Below the pieces are notes generated by a model. It saw only the letters and a program-made list of their open reading frames with translations. It searched no databases and was not told where the DNA came from. From Bacteroidota bacterium (GTDB lineage Bacteria; Bacteroidota; Bacteroidia; Bacteroidales; JAAUTT01), in the NCBI GenBank assembly GCA_020048915.1, contig JAIFLU010000170.1, forward strand, positions 1 to 58,798: a stretch of DNA of 58,798 nucleotides, in the 5' to 3' direction. Positions 28,204 to 37,693 of the stretch are shown here, in pieces. Numbering within the stretch: position 1 is the stretch's first letter; every line of letters starts with the position of its first letter. Position numbers and translations under genes: made by a program.

Positions 28204-30612
28204 ATGCATAAACGACTATATATTGCATCAATTATAATGTTAGCAGCGGCTTGCTCCTTTGCAATAGGACAAACTAAGCCGGGTGAGCCAAAGCTACTGT
28301 ATAAAGATGCAAAAACCCCTATAGATCAGCGGGTAGCTGACCTTGTAAGTCGCATGAACATTGATGAAAAGGTCGGCCAGGTTACCGCTTTGCTTGGCTG
28401 GGAAATGTACCAAAAACAGGGTTCAAAAATTGTCGCCAGCGAAAGTTTTCAAAAGGCAATCAAGGAACAACAAATTGGCATGTTGTGGGCGACTTTGCGC
28501 GCCGATCCCTGGACACGAAAAACACTAATTACCGGTTTAACTCCGCAACAAGCTGCCGAGGCGACCAATGCCTTGCAAAAATATTCGGTAGAAAATTCCC
28601 GCTTGGGCATTCCCATGCTATTTGCTGAGGAATGCATGCACGGCCATATGGCTATTGGAACAACTGTTTTCCCTACCGCAATTGGGCAAGCCAGTACCTG
28701 GAACCCGGAATTGGTTGAGCAAATGGGCAGGGCCATCGCCAAAGAAACCCGGTTACAAGGCGCCCATATTGGCTACGGCCCCATTCTGGATATGGCTCGC
28801 GAACCACGTTGGTCGCGGGTAGAAGAAACCTTTGGCGAAGATCCTTTTTTGATTGGCGAAATGGGCAAAGCCATAGTAATAGGTTTTCAGGGAACCAGCC
28901 TGAACAGTGGCGTAAATGTTGCTTCCACACTAAAGCATTTAGCAGCTTACGGGGTTTCGGAAGGTGGACAAAACGGAGGCAGCGTTACCGTTGGAACGCG
29001 GGAGTTAATGCAGAACTATTTGCCCCCCTTTCAAAAAGTTATTAATGCGGGTGCGTATTCAGTTATGACTTCTTATAATTCGCTGGATGGAATTCCATGT
29101 ACTTCCAATAAATTTCTGTTAACTGATTTGTTGCGCATACAATGGGGATTCAAGGGATTTGTGGTGTCCGATTTAGGAAGTGTCGAAGGAATTTATTACA
29201 CCCATCATGTGGCTGCAAATACTGCCGAATCGGCCTCGATGGCTATAAACGCTGGTTTGGATGCCGATTTGGGTGGAAATGGTTTTGGAAAAGCGTTGCT
29301 CGAAGCGTTGCAAAAAGGCCTTGTCTCTGAACAGACATTAAATGTTGCCGTTAGTCGCGTTTTAAAACTGAAATTCGAAATGGGCTTGTTCGAGAATCCA
29401 TATGTGGATACTAAAAAACCGCTGACTGAAATTCGCAATGCCGAACATATTGCACTGGCCTGTCAAGTGGCCCGCGAATCGGCAATTCTCCTCAGAAACG
29501 AAGGTAATCTGCTTCCGTTGGATAAAAATATTAAAAGCATTGCTGTTATCGGGCCAAACGCCGATAATATCTATAATCAGTTGGGCGATTATACCGCACC
29601 GCAGTCCGAAAACAATGTTGTTACCGTATTGCAAGGCATTAAAAATAAAGTAGGCAAAGGTACTGAAGTTAGGTATGTAAAAGGCTGTTCCATTCGCGAC
29701 ACATCTACTGCCAATATTGCCGAGGCTGTTGAAGCCGCCCGTAAATCGCAGGTTGCCGTGGTTGTTTTAGGAGGTTCCAGTGCCCGCGATTTCAAAACAT
29801 CGTATGAAAGTACCGGAGCTGCCAACGTATCGCAAACAAAAGGAGAGGAAGCTGTAAGCGATATGGAAAGTGGAGAGGGCTTCGACCGTACCTCCCTCGA
29901 CCTGATGGGGAAACAGCTGGAGCTATTGCAGGAAATAGTTAAAACGGGTACCCCCGTTGTTTTGGTGCTTATAAAAGGCCGTCCATTGAATCTCAACTGG
30001 CCGGCAAGCCATGTTCGAACTATCATCGATATGTGGTATCCTGGTCTGGAAGGCGGAAATGCACTGGCAGATATTTTGTTTGGCGACTACAACCCGGCTG
30101 GCCGTTTACCAATTTCTATTCCCCGTTCGGTTGGACAGTTACCTATTTATTACAATTATAAACTTCCCGTTAAACATGACTACGTCGAAGGAGAGGCAAC
30201 TCCATTATTTCCTTTCGGCTTTGGATTGAGCTACTCGCAATTTGAATATAGCAAGTTGCAAATTACGGTTTCCGAAATACCTGATAAATTGGAAGTTCAT
30301 GTGCACTGCACCCTTAAAAATACCGGGAAATACGCAGGCGATGAGGTGGTGCAATTGTACCTGCGCGATAAAGTTAGTTCTGTAGTATTGCCCATTAAGC
30401 AATTGAAAGGATTCAGGAGGATAAATATTTTAGCCGGACAGGAAAAAGCCGTATCTTTTACTCTCACTGCCGATGATTTAAAATTGCTGAATCCTGATAT
30501 GGATTGGGTAGTGGAACCTGGTGATTTTGAGGTGCAAATAGGTGCCTCATCAGAGGACATTCGACTGAAAGAAATTTTTCATTTGTCCAAAGGTCAAAAA
30601 ATCAACCAATAG
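28204..30612 (+). CDS. GH3 beta-glycosidase
   Basis: An 802-residue secreted family 3 glycosidase. ATG at 28204 gives signal peptide MHKRLYIASIIMLAAACSFA; the TTG four codons earlier is less likely. Domain order is the usual N-terminal TIM barrel (LFAEECMHGHMAIGTTVFP; MTSYNSLDGIPCTSN) with nucleophile D323 in VVSDLGS, then the alpha/beta sandwich, then a C-terminal fibronectin-III-like domain (VVQLYLRD). The family includes beta-glucosidases, beta-xylosidases and others; sequence alone does not fix which. In an N-glycan setting, release of the beta-1,2-xylose of plant-type cores is an attractive option. It is 17 bases from GH2, so the two are cotranscribed. Confidence 0.93.
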   Translation: MHKRLYIASIIMLAAACSFAIGQTKPGEPKLLYKDAKTPIDQRVADLVSRMNIDEKVGQVTALLGWEMYQKQGSKIVASESFQKAIKEQQIGMLWATLRADPWTRKTLITGLTPQQAAEATNALQKYSVENSRLGIPMLFAEECMHGHMAIGTTVFPTAIGQASTWNPELVEQMGRAIAKETRLQGAHIGYGPILDMAREPRWSRVEETFGEDPFLIGEMGKAIVIGFQGTSLNSGVNVASTLKHLAAYGVSEGGQNGGSVTVGTRELMQNYLPPFQKVINAGAYSVMTSYNSLDGIPCTSNKFLLTDLLRIQWGFKGFVVSDLGSVEGIYYTHHVAANTAESASMAINAGLDADLGGNGFGKALLEALQKGLVSEQTLNVAVSRVLKLKFEMGLFENPYVDTKKPLTEIRNAEHIALACQVARESAILLRNEGNLLPLDKNIKSIAVIGPNADNIYNQLGDYTAPQSENNVVTVLQGIKNKVGKGTEVRYVKGCSIRDTSTANIAEAVEAARKSQVAVVVLGGSSARDFKTSYESTGAANVSQTKGEEAVSDMESGEGFDRTSLDLMGKQLELLQEIVKTGTPVVLVLIKGRPLNLNWPASHVRTIIDMWYPGLEGGNALADILFGDYNPAGRLPISIPRSVGQLPIYYNYKLPVKHDYVEGEATPLFPFGFGLSYSQFEYSKLQITVSEIPDKLEVHVHCTLKNTGKYAGDEVVQLYLRDKVSSVVLPIKQLKGFRRINILAGQEKAVSFTLTADDLKLLNPDMDWVVEPGDFEVQIGASSEDIRLKEIFHLSKGQKINQ

Positions 30613-30702
30613 TTACACTTGTTTAACAGCATAATAGGAGATTGACAAAGCGCTAATTCATTAATTTCAAACAATTGTTACATATGTATCAACCAAAATA
30701 GT

Positions 30703-32136
30703 ATGATAAACCGAAGAAAATTCATAGCACAAACCGGAGTGGTTTCGGCAGCAATACTTACAGTCCCGTCATTTGTAAATGCTGCAAAAAGTAAGTTGGA
30801 ATTTGTTTCCAATCGTCCTCCTTTGGGAAAGCGAAAATTCACCAGCAAAGCGATTGAAGCAGTTATTCTTACCACAAAGAGTAAAATCAAAGACCCGGAA
30901 TTAGCCTGGATGTTTGAAAACTGTTTCCCGAACACCCTCGATACCACAGTTGAATTTGAAGTTAAGAATGGACTTCCCGATACCTTTGTAATTACGGGCG
31001 ACATTCATGCTATGTGGCTCCGCGATTCAACAGCCCAGGTTTGGCCTTACCTTCCCTACATCAAAGACGATAAAGAATTGTATCAACTCATTTTAGGAGT
31101 AATTCACCGCCAGGGGAAATGCATTAGCATTGATCCATATGCAAACGCTTTTAATAAAGAAGCTACCGGTAGTGAATGGGAAACGGATATGACCGATATG
31201 AAACCCGAACTCCATGAGCGTAAATGGGAAATCGATTCCCTATGTTACCCTGTGCGAATGGCATATCATTTTTGGAAAAACACCAACGACGCATCTTTTT
31301 TCACTGCAGCCTACGAAAAAACAATGCAGTTGATTCTTACAACCTTTGAAGAACAGCAGCGAAAAAACAACAAGGGTCCATACCGTTTTGCCCGTAAAAC
31401 AGAAAAAGCGACAGATACCCTTAATGCAGGAGGCTTTGGAAACCCGATTAAACCTGTAGGGTTAATTTGTTCTTCCTTTCGTCCTTCCGACGATGCCACC
31501 ATATATGCTTTTTTAATTCCTTCGAATTATTTTGCAGTAGTCTCGCTACGCCAAATGGCGGAGATGTTTCTGAAAATCAGGAATAATAAAACCCTTGCCA
31601 ACCGATGCGAAAGCCTCGCGAACGAGGTCGAGAAGGCTTTACAAAAGTATGCATCAGCCAACCATTTAAATTTTGGACAAATGTTAGCTTTTGAAGTGGA
31701 TGGTTTCGGCAATCAGCTATTCATGGACGATACCAATGTGCCAAGTCTGCTGGCGCTTCCTTACCTTGGATGCATCAGCGAAAGCGATTCCTTATATCTA
31801 AATACCCGCCGCTTTATTTTCTCGGAGAGCAATCCCTGGTATTTTAAGGGAAAAGCGGGAGCAGGACTGGCTAGTCCGCATGTCGGCGAAGAGATGATAT
31901 GGCCGCTGAGTATTATTTTACAGGCAATGACCTCGAAGGATAAGGATGAAATTCGTACTTGTCTGCAAATATTGAAGAAGACGCATGCAGGAACCGGGTT
32001 TATTCACGAAACATTCCATGTGGATGATGCATCAAAGTATACGCGAAGCTGGTTTGCCTGGGCTAATACTATTTTTGGGGAACTCATGCTGAAGGTCGCC
32101 AAAGAAAATCCTTCAATTTTGAGTGATGTATTATAA
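30703..32136 (+). CDS. GH125 exo-alpha-1,6-mannosidase
   Basis: A 477-residue enzyme of the GH125 (formerly DUF1237) family, recognised from TGDIHAMWLRDSTAQVWPY, the WEIDSLCYPVRMAYHFW segment, SSFRPSDDATIYAFLIP and the C-terminal GTGFIHETFHVDD. Characterised members remove alpha-1,6-linked mannose non-reducing ends in an inverting reaction. The N-terminus MINRRKFIAQTGVVSAA is a twin-arginine-like signal, so periplasmic action is likely. It lies 90 bases after GH3 in the enzyme run and complements GH92 in dismantling mannose arms. Confidence 0.94.
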   Translation: MINRRKFIAQTGVVSAAILTVPSFVNAAKSKLEFVSNRPPLGKRKFTSKAIEAVILTTKSKIKDPELAWMFENCFPNTLDTTVEFEVKNGLPDTFVITGDIHAMWLRDSTAQVWPYLPYIKDDKELYQLILGVIHRQGKCISIDPYANAFNKEATGSEWETDMTDMKPELHERKWEIDSLCYPVRMAYHFWKNTNDASFFTAAYEKTMQLILTTFEEQQRKNNKGPYRFARKTEKATDTLNAGGFGNPIKPVGLICSSFRPSDDATIYAFLIPSNYFAVVSLRQMAEMFLKIRNNKTLANRCESLANEVEKALQKYASANHLNFGQMLAFEVDGFGNQLFMDDTNVPSLLALPYLGCISESDSLYLNTRRFIFSESNPWYFKGKAGAGLASPHVGEEMIWPLSIILQAMTSKDKDEIRTCLQILKKTHAGTGFIHETFHVDDASKYTRSWFAWANTIFGELMLKVAKENPSILSDVL

Positions 32137-32174
32137 AGCGTTGAAGGATCAGACCTGATAACTTAGCAAAAAGC

Positions 32175-32330
32175 CACGGAGGGAAAATCGCTGGCGATTT
32201 TTAAAACTCTGTGCCTTCTCTATACCTTAAATATCTAAATAGCATTAAGTTTCAATGAGCAGAATTTATTTTGAGATCGAATCATGTTTCTCTGTGTTAA
32301 AAACATTTTGTCCCATTTTTAAACAGTCTC
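32175..32330. repeat. interspersed hairpin repeat, copy B
   Basis: About 156 bases matching copy A at 18495-18662 in order and orientation: CACGGAGG, AAAATCGCTGGCGATTTT hairpin, TTTTTAAAACTCTGTG, ATAGCATTAA, TTTCTCTGTGTTAAAAACA, AAACAGTCTC. It fills most of the 263-base gap between GH125 and GH92. No ORF or promoter was seen in it. Confidence 0.7.
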
Positions 32331-32399
32331 AAAGCTGCAATGATAATCTTTTCCTGAACATAAATATTGTCTACTAATCAAAGCATAAAAACCAAATCA

Positions 32400-34667
32400 A
32401 TGAAAAACAATTATTTCCTTCTTCTGGGTCTTCTTTTTTTCATTTCCTGCGCTTCGCATAAAACAGGAGATAACCAACCAACAGATTTAGCCTCGTACGT
32501 CGATCCATTTATTGGAACCGACTATCACGGCCACGTATTTCTGGGAGCGCATGTTCCCTTTGGTGGAGTTCAGGTGGGCCCTACCAATTATGTGAAAGGC
32601 TGGGACTGGTGTTCGGGATATCATTATTCCGACAGTATAGTCACCGGGTTTTCGCAAATGCACCTGAGTGGCACAGGCATTGGTGACTTAGGTGATGTGC
32701 TGATTACCCCTTATACCGGCGAGTTAAAAACGACTCCGGGAACTCAGGAAAAACCTTTGGAAGGCTACGCATCCTTGTATACCCATCAGGACGAAACTGC
32801 TAAAGCCGGTTACTATTCTGTGTTAATGAAAAAATACGACATTCGTGTAGAACTGACTGCAACCGAGCGGGTGGCTGTTCATAAATACACTTTCCCGGAA
32901 GCAGAGCAGGCACATATTGCCATCAACCTAAGCAATGGCATTGGCTGGGATCAGCCAACGGTTACTTTCTTAAAAAAAGTAGATGCTCAAACCTATATTG
33001 GCTATCGCTTTTCGACCGGTTGGGCAAAAGACCAGCGATTGTATTTCGCCATAAAACTTTCAAGACCCATTGAAACACTTCAGTTATTCGAAGACGAAAA
33101 ACTGGTACCGGGCGATTCGTCCAAAGGGGCGAAACTGGTTGGGATATTGAATTTCTCTACCAAGAAAGGCGATGAAATTTTGCTGAAAGTTGGTGTATCG
33201 CCTGTAAGCGAGCAGAATGCCCTTGCCAATATTACTGCAGAAGTGCCCGATTGGGATTTCGAAAAAGTTGCCTTAAATGCCCGCAACGCCTGGAACAAAG
33301 AATTGGGAAAAATTACCGTGAAAGGGAAAAACGAACATGAGTTAAGAACCTTTTACACGGCTCTGTATCATTCCTACACGCACCCTGTGCTTTTTAACGA
33401 TCACAACGGCGATTACAGGGGAGCCGACAAGCAGGTGTATCCAAATCCCGGATTTAATAACTATTCCATTTTCTCCTTATGGGATACCTATCGGGCGGAG
33501 CAACCGCTCTTTACCCTGATCCAACCCGAACGGATAAACGATATGGTAAATACCATGCTAAACATTTACAAGCAGCAGGGTAAACTACCTATCTGGCACC
33601 TGATGGGCAACGAAACCGATTGTATGGTCGGGTATAGTGCAATTCCGGTTATAGCCGATGCTTATTTCAAAGGTTTTACAGGATTTGATGCAAACCTGGC
33701 TTTCGAAGCCATGAAAGCATCCTCTACCCGCGATGACCTCGGAATGAAGTATATCAAAGAAAAGGGCTACATACCTGCGGATATTGAAAAGGAATCTGTT
33801 TCCAAAGCAATGGAATATTGCATTTCCGACTGGTGTATCGCTCAAATGGCAAAGAAACTGGGTAAAACAGCCGATTATGACTATTACACAAAGCGTGCTG
33901 CTCAATACGCGCAATACTTCGATCCTAAAACACAATTTGTAAGGGCAAAACTGGATAACGGAAAGTTCCGGGAGCCATTTAGCCCCTTTCAGTCCATTCA
34001 CGAGTGGGGCGATTATACCGAAGGCAATGCATGGCAATACATCTGGCTGGTACCGCAAGATGTGGAAGGCTTAATCAAACTTTTTGGCGGCGACCAACCA
34101 TTCATCACCAAGCTCGATAGTTTATTTGTAGTAAAAGGCGATATGGGCGAAAAAGCATCCTCCGATATTTCGGGATTGATTGGTACCTATGCCCACGGCA
34201 ACGAACCAAGCCATCACATTACTTATCTCTATGCCTATGCTGGTCAGCAATGGAAAACGGCTGAAAAGAACCGTCTTATTCAGCGTACCCTATATACCGA
34301 CAAGCCCGATGGATTATGTGGCAACGAGGACTGTGGCCAAATGTCGGCCTGGTATATTTTCTCTTCCATGGGGTTTTACCCTGCGAACCCTGCGAATGGA
34401 GCCTTTGTATTTGGCAGTCCGTTGTTCGATGAGGTAACACTAAGTTTGCCTAATAACAAGCAATTCAACTTAAAAGCATTGAATAACAGCGAAAAAAACA
34501 TGTATATTCAATCGGCAAAGCTTAATGGCCTGGCATATACTCGTTCGTACATAACGTATAAGGATGTTATGCAGGGAGGCACCCTCGAATTTGAAATGGG
34601 ACCGGAGCCAAATAAACAATTTGGGGCAGCACCGGAAGACAGGCCAGCTTCGAAAATATATAATTAG
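32400..34667 (+). CDS. GH92 alpha-mannosidase lipoprotein
   Basis: A 755-residue family 92 calcium-dependent exo-alpha-mannosidase. ATG at 32400 gives MKNNYFLLLGLLFFISC, a lipobox at C17; the TTG at 32367 lies in repeat-derived sequence. Diagnostic segments are YVDPFIGTDYHGHVFLGAHVP, GWDWCSGYHY, GNETDCMVGY (containing the probable catalytic acid), YLYAYAGQQWKT and NEDCGQMSAWYIFSSMG. The enzyme would trim alpha-mannose from N-glycan arms at the surface or in the periplasm. The stop TAG is formed by the first bases of a MITE-like element; before insertion it was probably TAA, so the protein end is unchanged. Confidence 0.95.
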   Translation: MKNNYFLLLGLLFFISCASHKTGDNQPTDLASYVDPFIGTDYHGHVFLGAHVPFGGVQVGPTNYVKGWDWCSGYHYSDSIVTGFSQMHLSGTGIGDLGDVLITPYTGELKTTPGTQEKPLEGYASLYTHQDETAKAGYYSVLMKKYDIRVELTATERVAVHKYTFPEAEQAHIAINLSNGIGWDQPTVTFLKKVDAQTYIGYRFSTGWAKDQRLYFAIKLSRPIETLQLFEDEKLVPGDSSKGAKLVGILNFSTKKGDEILLKVGVSPVSEQNALANITAEVPDWDFEKVALNARNAWNKELGKITVKGKNEHELRTFYTALYHSYTHPVLFNDHNGDYRGADKQVYPNPGFNNYSIFSLWDTYRAEQPLFTLIQPERINDMVNTMLNIYKQQGKLPIWHLMGNETDCMVGYSAIPVIADAYFKGFTGFDANLAFEAMKASSTRDDLGMKYIKEKGYIPADIEKESVSKAMEYCISDWCIAQMAKKLGKTADYDYYTKRAAQYAQYFDPKTQFVRAKLDNGKFREPFSPFQSIHEWGDYTEGNAWQYIWLVPQDVEGLIKLFGGDQPFITKLDSLFVVKGDMGEKASSDISGLIGTYAHGNEPSHHITYLYAYAGQQWKTAEKNRLIQRTLYTDKPDGLCGNEDCGQMSAWYIFSSMGFYPANPANGAFVFGSPLFDEVTLSLPNNKQFNLKALNNSEKNMYIQSAKLNGLAYTRSYITYKDVMQGGTLEFEMGPEPNKQFGAAPEDRPASKIYN

Positions 34668-34809
34668 TGTCAGCAAGAAAACACCAACTTCTATGTTACA
34701 CTTGTCAGAAAAATGCTCATTTACCTAATGTAAATTCCGCTTTTTCCGACTTCGCAAGCCTCGAATTTGTTGTTTTCTTATCTGACACAGAGTTTTCTTG
34801 CAAGCACTA
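34665..34809 (-). mobile_element. MITE-like element, copy 2 (inverted)
   Basis: A 145-bp sequence that is the reverse complement of the element at 17203-17347, with shared blocks such as GGCTTGCGAAG, AAAAAGCGGA and TGAGCATTTTTCTGACAAG. The ends are TA-GTG and CAC-TA; terminal repeats are GTGTCAGCAAGAAAAC and GTGCTTGCAAGAAAAC. It begins in the GH92 stop codon and ends just upstream of the sialidase-like gene. It carries no credible ORF of its own. Confidence 0.75.
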
Positions 34810-34878
34810 ATTAAACAGAGTATAATGAAGCACAGCGTTTCAAGGAATTTAATTAATCAGGGCTCTACGGAGAAGGAG

Positions 34879-36039
34879 ATGAATCTTTCTCTGTGGCCCT
34901 CTGTGTACTTTTCCTCTGTGGTCCTCTGTGTTAAAACACGTTTCAAAAAAAAGGGTATTAATTTTCAGAAAGTTACAGCAAATTATATCTTAATTACTAC
35001 ATTGTTTAATTCTCTTATTTCACAAACCATTTTTGGCCAAACCCAGGATGCAGACTATAAAATTGAATTCGTCAAAAGTGAATTCATATTTCAAAATCCC
35101 CCGTTCAAAGCATGCCATGCCTCTACCATTGCGGAGCTTTCGAACAAAAGGCTCATGACAGCCTGGTTTGGAGGATCATACGAAGGAGCTCCGGATGTTG
35201 GCATCTGGACATCGGTTTATGACGATAATGAGTGGAGCAAACCGGTTGAGCTGGTTTCAAGCAGCTTGAACGATTCTGTAAAATTGCCCTGCTGGAATCC
35301 GGTATTATTCAAAACAGCAAAAGGGAAGTTATGCTTGTTCTATAAGCAGGGCAAAAATCCCCGCGAATGGTGGGGGGTTGTAATAACCTCCGCTAACGAT
35401 GGTAAATCATGGTCAGCACCAGTGCTGTTGCCCAAAGGTTTTCTGGGGCCAATAAAAAATAAGCCGGTTCAATTGCCATCGGGAGAAATATTATGTCCTT
35501 CGAGTACAGAGAGCATCGGGTCAGATCAATGGAAGGCGCATATGGAAATTACAGATGAAACGCTTTCGAAATGGCAAACTGTTGCAGTGGATACTTCCAA
35601 TGTTTTTGGGGTAATTCAGCCAGCTATTCTTGTTCATCCCAATGGAAAATTGCAGTTGCTTTGCCGAAGCCGCGAAAATTGTGTTGTCCAATCCTGGTCG
35701 ACTGATAAAGGGCAACATTGGAGCAATTTATCCAAAACCGAGGTACCGAACCCAAATTCCGGAATCGATGCCGTTACGTTAAGCAATGGCTTACACATAC
35801 TGGTAAATAATCCATTGCTTAAAGGCCAGGATTGGTTTAACGGCCGAAATGTCCTCAATGTAATGGTTTCAAAAGATGGCATTCACTGGAGAGAAGTTTA
35901 TGTGCTTGAAAAAGAGAAAGAGGGGGAATTTAGCTATCCCGCTATTATTCAAAGCAGCGATGGGGAAGTTCATATTACTTATACAATGAACAGAACGAAT
36001 ATTAAACATGTAGTATTGAATATAGATTTGAAAAAATAA
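34879..36039 (+). CDS. sialidase-like BNR-repeat protein
   Basis: A six-bladed beta-propeller-type protein with Asp-box-like S-x-D-G-x-x-W motifs (SANDGKSW, STDKGQHW, SKDGIHW) and the conserved start HASTIAELSNKRLMTAWFGG. It fits the BNR/exo-sialidase superfamily, but the sialidase-typical FRIP motif was not seen, so a non-sialic-acid substrate is possible. The start is unresolved: a signal-like stretch (ILITTLFNSLISQTIFGQ) ends at about 35040, yet the in-frame ATGs (34825, 34879) lie in repeat-derived CTCTGTG-rich DNA. 34879 is a compromise; the mature protein probably begins near 35041. GH29 follows 11 bases downstream. Confidence 0.75.
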   Translation: MNLSLWPSVYFSSVVLCVKTRFKKKGINFQKVTANYILITTLFNSLISQTIFGQTQDADYKIEFVKSEFIFQNPPFKACHASTIAELSNKRLMTAWFGGSYEGAPDVGIWTSVYDDNEWSKPVELVSSSLNDSVKLPCWNPVLFKTAKGKLCLFYKQGKNPREWWGVVITSANDGKSWSAPVLLPKGFLGPIKNKPVQLPSGEILCPSSTESIGSDQWKAHMEITDETLSKWQTVAVDTSNVFGVIQPAILVHPNGKLQLLCRSRENCVVQSWSTDKGQHWSNLSKTEVPNPNSGIDAVTLSNGLHILVNNPLLKGQDWFNGRNVLNVMVSKDGIHWREVYVLEKEKEGEFSYPAIIQSSDGEVHITYTMNRTNIKHVVLNIDLKK

Positions 36040-36050
36040 AACAAAATGGT

Positions 36051-37502
36051 ATGAAAAATTTAAGCCTGTTATTTTGTCTGTCATTCCTGGTTGGCAGCGT
36101 TTCTTTTTCGCAGAAAAAGGCAGAACCACCAAAACCTGTTTTTCCGGTTCCATCGGAAGCTCAATTGGCTTGGCACGAGATGGAAATGAATGCCTTTGTG
36201 CATTTTACCACCAATACCTTTACCGATTTGGAGTGGGGCATGGGAAATGAAGACACAAAAGTATTTAACCCAACAGAAGTAAATACCAATCAATGGGTAA
36301 GCGTGTTAAAGGAAACTGGCTTTAAAGGAATTATCCTTACCTGCAAGCATCACGATGGGTTTTGTTTGTGGCCGTCAAAATATACCGATCACTCTATAAA
36401 AAACAGTCCTTATAAAAACGGGAATGGCGACATTGTTAAGGAGTTATCGGATGCCTGCAAAAAGGAAAATGTAAAATTCGGGGTGTATCTTTCTCCCTGG
36501 GACAGGAACCGGGCCGATTATGGATCGCCTTCGTACATTAATTATTACCGGAATCAGTTGAAAGAACTTTTTAATGCCTATGGTCCGGTCTTCGAAATGT
36601 GGTTCGATGGTGCCAATGGAGGAACAGGCTTTTATGGGGGAGCCGACGAAAAACGAAGCATCAATGGAGCAACGTATTACGATTGGCCAAAAACCCTTGA
36701 TTTGGTTCGGAGCATGGAACCAAACATTATTTTTTTCAGCGATGCCGGTCCGGGAGTTCGCTGGTGCGGGAATGAGGAAGGACATGTGAATACTACCAAC
36801 TGGAATATGATTACCGCCGACACCTTATTTGCAGGGAAACCGGGCATCGAAAAATTTTTAGGAACCGGTTCCGAAAATGGAAAACAGTGGATTCCTGCCG
36901 AAGCAGACGTTTCGATTCGTCCGGGTTGGTTCTATCATCAAAAAGAAGATGACAAAGTGAAATCGCCCGAAAAGTTGTTTGAAATATACTTAACATCAGT
37001 TGGAAGGGGTTCTTTGTTGTTATTGAATGTTCCACCGGATAGAAGAGGGCTGATTCACGAAAACGATATTCGGTCGTTAAAAGGGTTCCGCGAAATTCTT
37101 AACCGGGAATTTAAAACAAATCTGGCCATCAATAAAAAGGTGATTGCAACTTCTACCCGGGCAAAATCAAAGAATTTTTCGGCCAATAACATTACCGATG
37201 CAAACAAAGAAACCTATTGGGCAACAGACGATAACGTATTAACTTCGAGCCTTGAAATTGATCTTGGAACCACTCAAACAATAAAATATATTGTATTACA
37301 GGAATATATTAAACTTGGTCAACGGGTCAAAGCATTCACCATTGAAGTGAAACAGGGCAATGCTTGGGTAAAGGTGGCTCAGGAAACTACTATAGGGCAT
37401 AAACGGATCGTAAAAATTGATCCAGCGAAGGCTACTAAAGTAAGGATTAATATTTTGGATTCCAGGGCCTGCCCGATAATATCGAATGTTGAAGTTTATT
37501 AA
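36051..37502 (+). CDS. GH29 alpha-L-fucosidase with F5/8 type C domain
   Basis: A 483-residue secreted family 29 fucosidase. Signal peptide about 1-20 (VGSVSFSQ). The catalytic barrel runs to about residue 340 with GIILTCKHHDGFCLWPSKYT and the nucleophile D186 in FEMWFDGANG. The C-terminal 125 residues (ANNITDANKETYWATDD, SLEIDLGTTQTIKYIVLQE) form a discoidin-like carbohydrate-binding domain. The enzyme retains configuration and releases alpha-1,3/1,4- or 1,6-linked fucose. Domain pattern and lack of a long N-terminal extension suggest the narrower alpha-1,3/1,4 group, but linkage is inference. It is 11 bases from the BNR gene. Confidence 0.93.
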   Translation: MKNLSLLFCLSFLVGSVSFSQKKAEPPKPVFPVPSEAQLAWHEMEMNAFVHFTTNTFTDLEWGMGNEDTKVFNPTEVNTNQWVSVLKETGFKGIILTCKHHDGFCLWPSKYTDHSIKNSPYKNGNGDIVKELSDACKKENVKFGVYLSPWDRNRADYGSPSYINYYRNQLKELFNAYGPVFEMWFDGANGGTGFYGGADEKRSINGATYYDWPKTLDLVRSMEPNIIFFSDAGPGVRWCGNEEGHVNTTNWNMITADTLFAGKPGIEKFLGTGSENGKQWIPAEADVSIRPGWFYHQKEDDKVKSPEKLFEIYLTSVGRGSLLLLNVPPDRRGLIHENDIRSLKGFREILNREFKTNLAINKKVIATSTRAKSKNFSANNITDANKETYWATDDNVLTSSLEIDLGTTQTIKYIVLQEYIKLGQRVKAFTIEVKQGNAWVKVAQETTIGHKRIVKIDPAKATKVRINILDSRACPIISNVEVY

Positions 37503-37544
37503 TTTCAAATAAGCTATGGCGTTAGTATGTATTGATATTCTAAG

Positions 37545-37635
37545 TCACACTTTAACCCTGCGTCACGCTAAGCGGCGCTATGTCACACTGAGCGGAGTCG
37601 AAGTGTGGCATAGCTTAGAGGTCGCCTGGCTTAGC
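37545..37635. repeat. GCGGAGTCGAAG-type repeat with long hairpin
   Basis: GCTATGTCACACT (37577-37589) pairs with AGTGTGGCATAGC (37602-37614) over 13 bp with one T-G pair, with GAGCGGAGTCGA in the loop. Nearby CTAAGCGGCGC and TTAGCGAGTC are related words. It shares the CGACTCCGCTCA theme of the repeats at 39600 and 43686 and sits between GH29 and GH35. Confidence 0.6.
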
Positions 37636-37693
37636 GAGTCAAAGCCTGTTTAGATAATTAAAAATTGATTTTAGGACTTTAAAATTGGTTTAT

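Noticed and set aside
34879..36039. Firm call as exo-alpha-sialidase
   Set aside because: Asp-box-like motifs are present but the FRIP arginine motif was not seen, so the substrate is left open.
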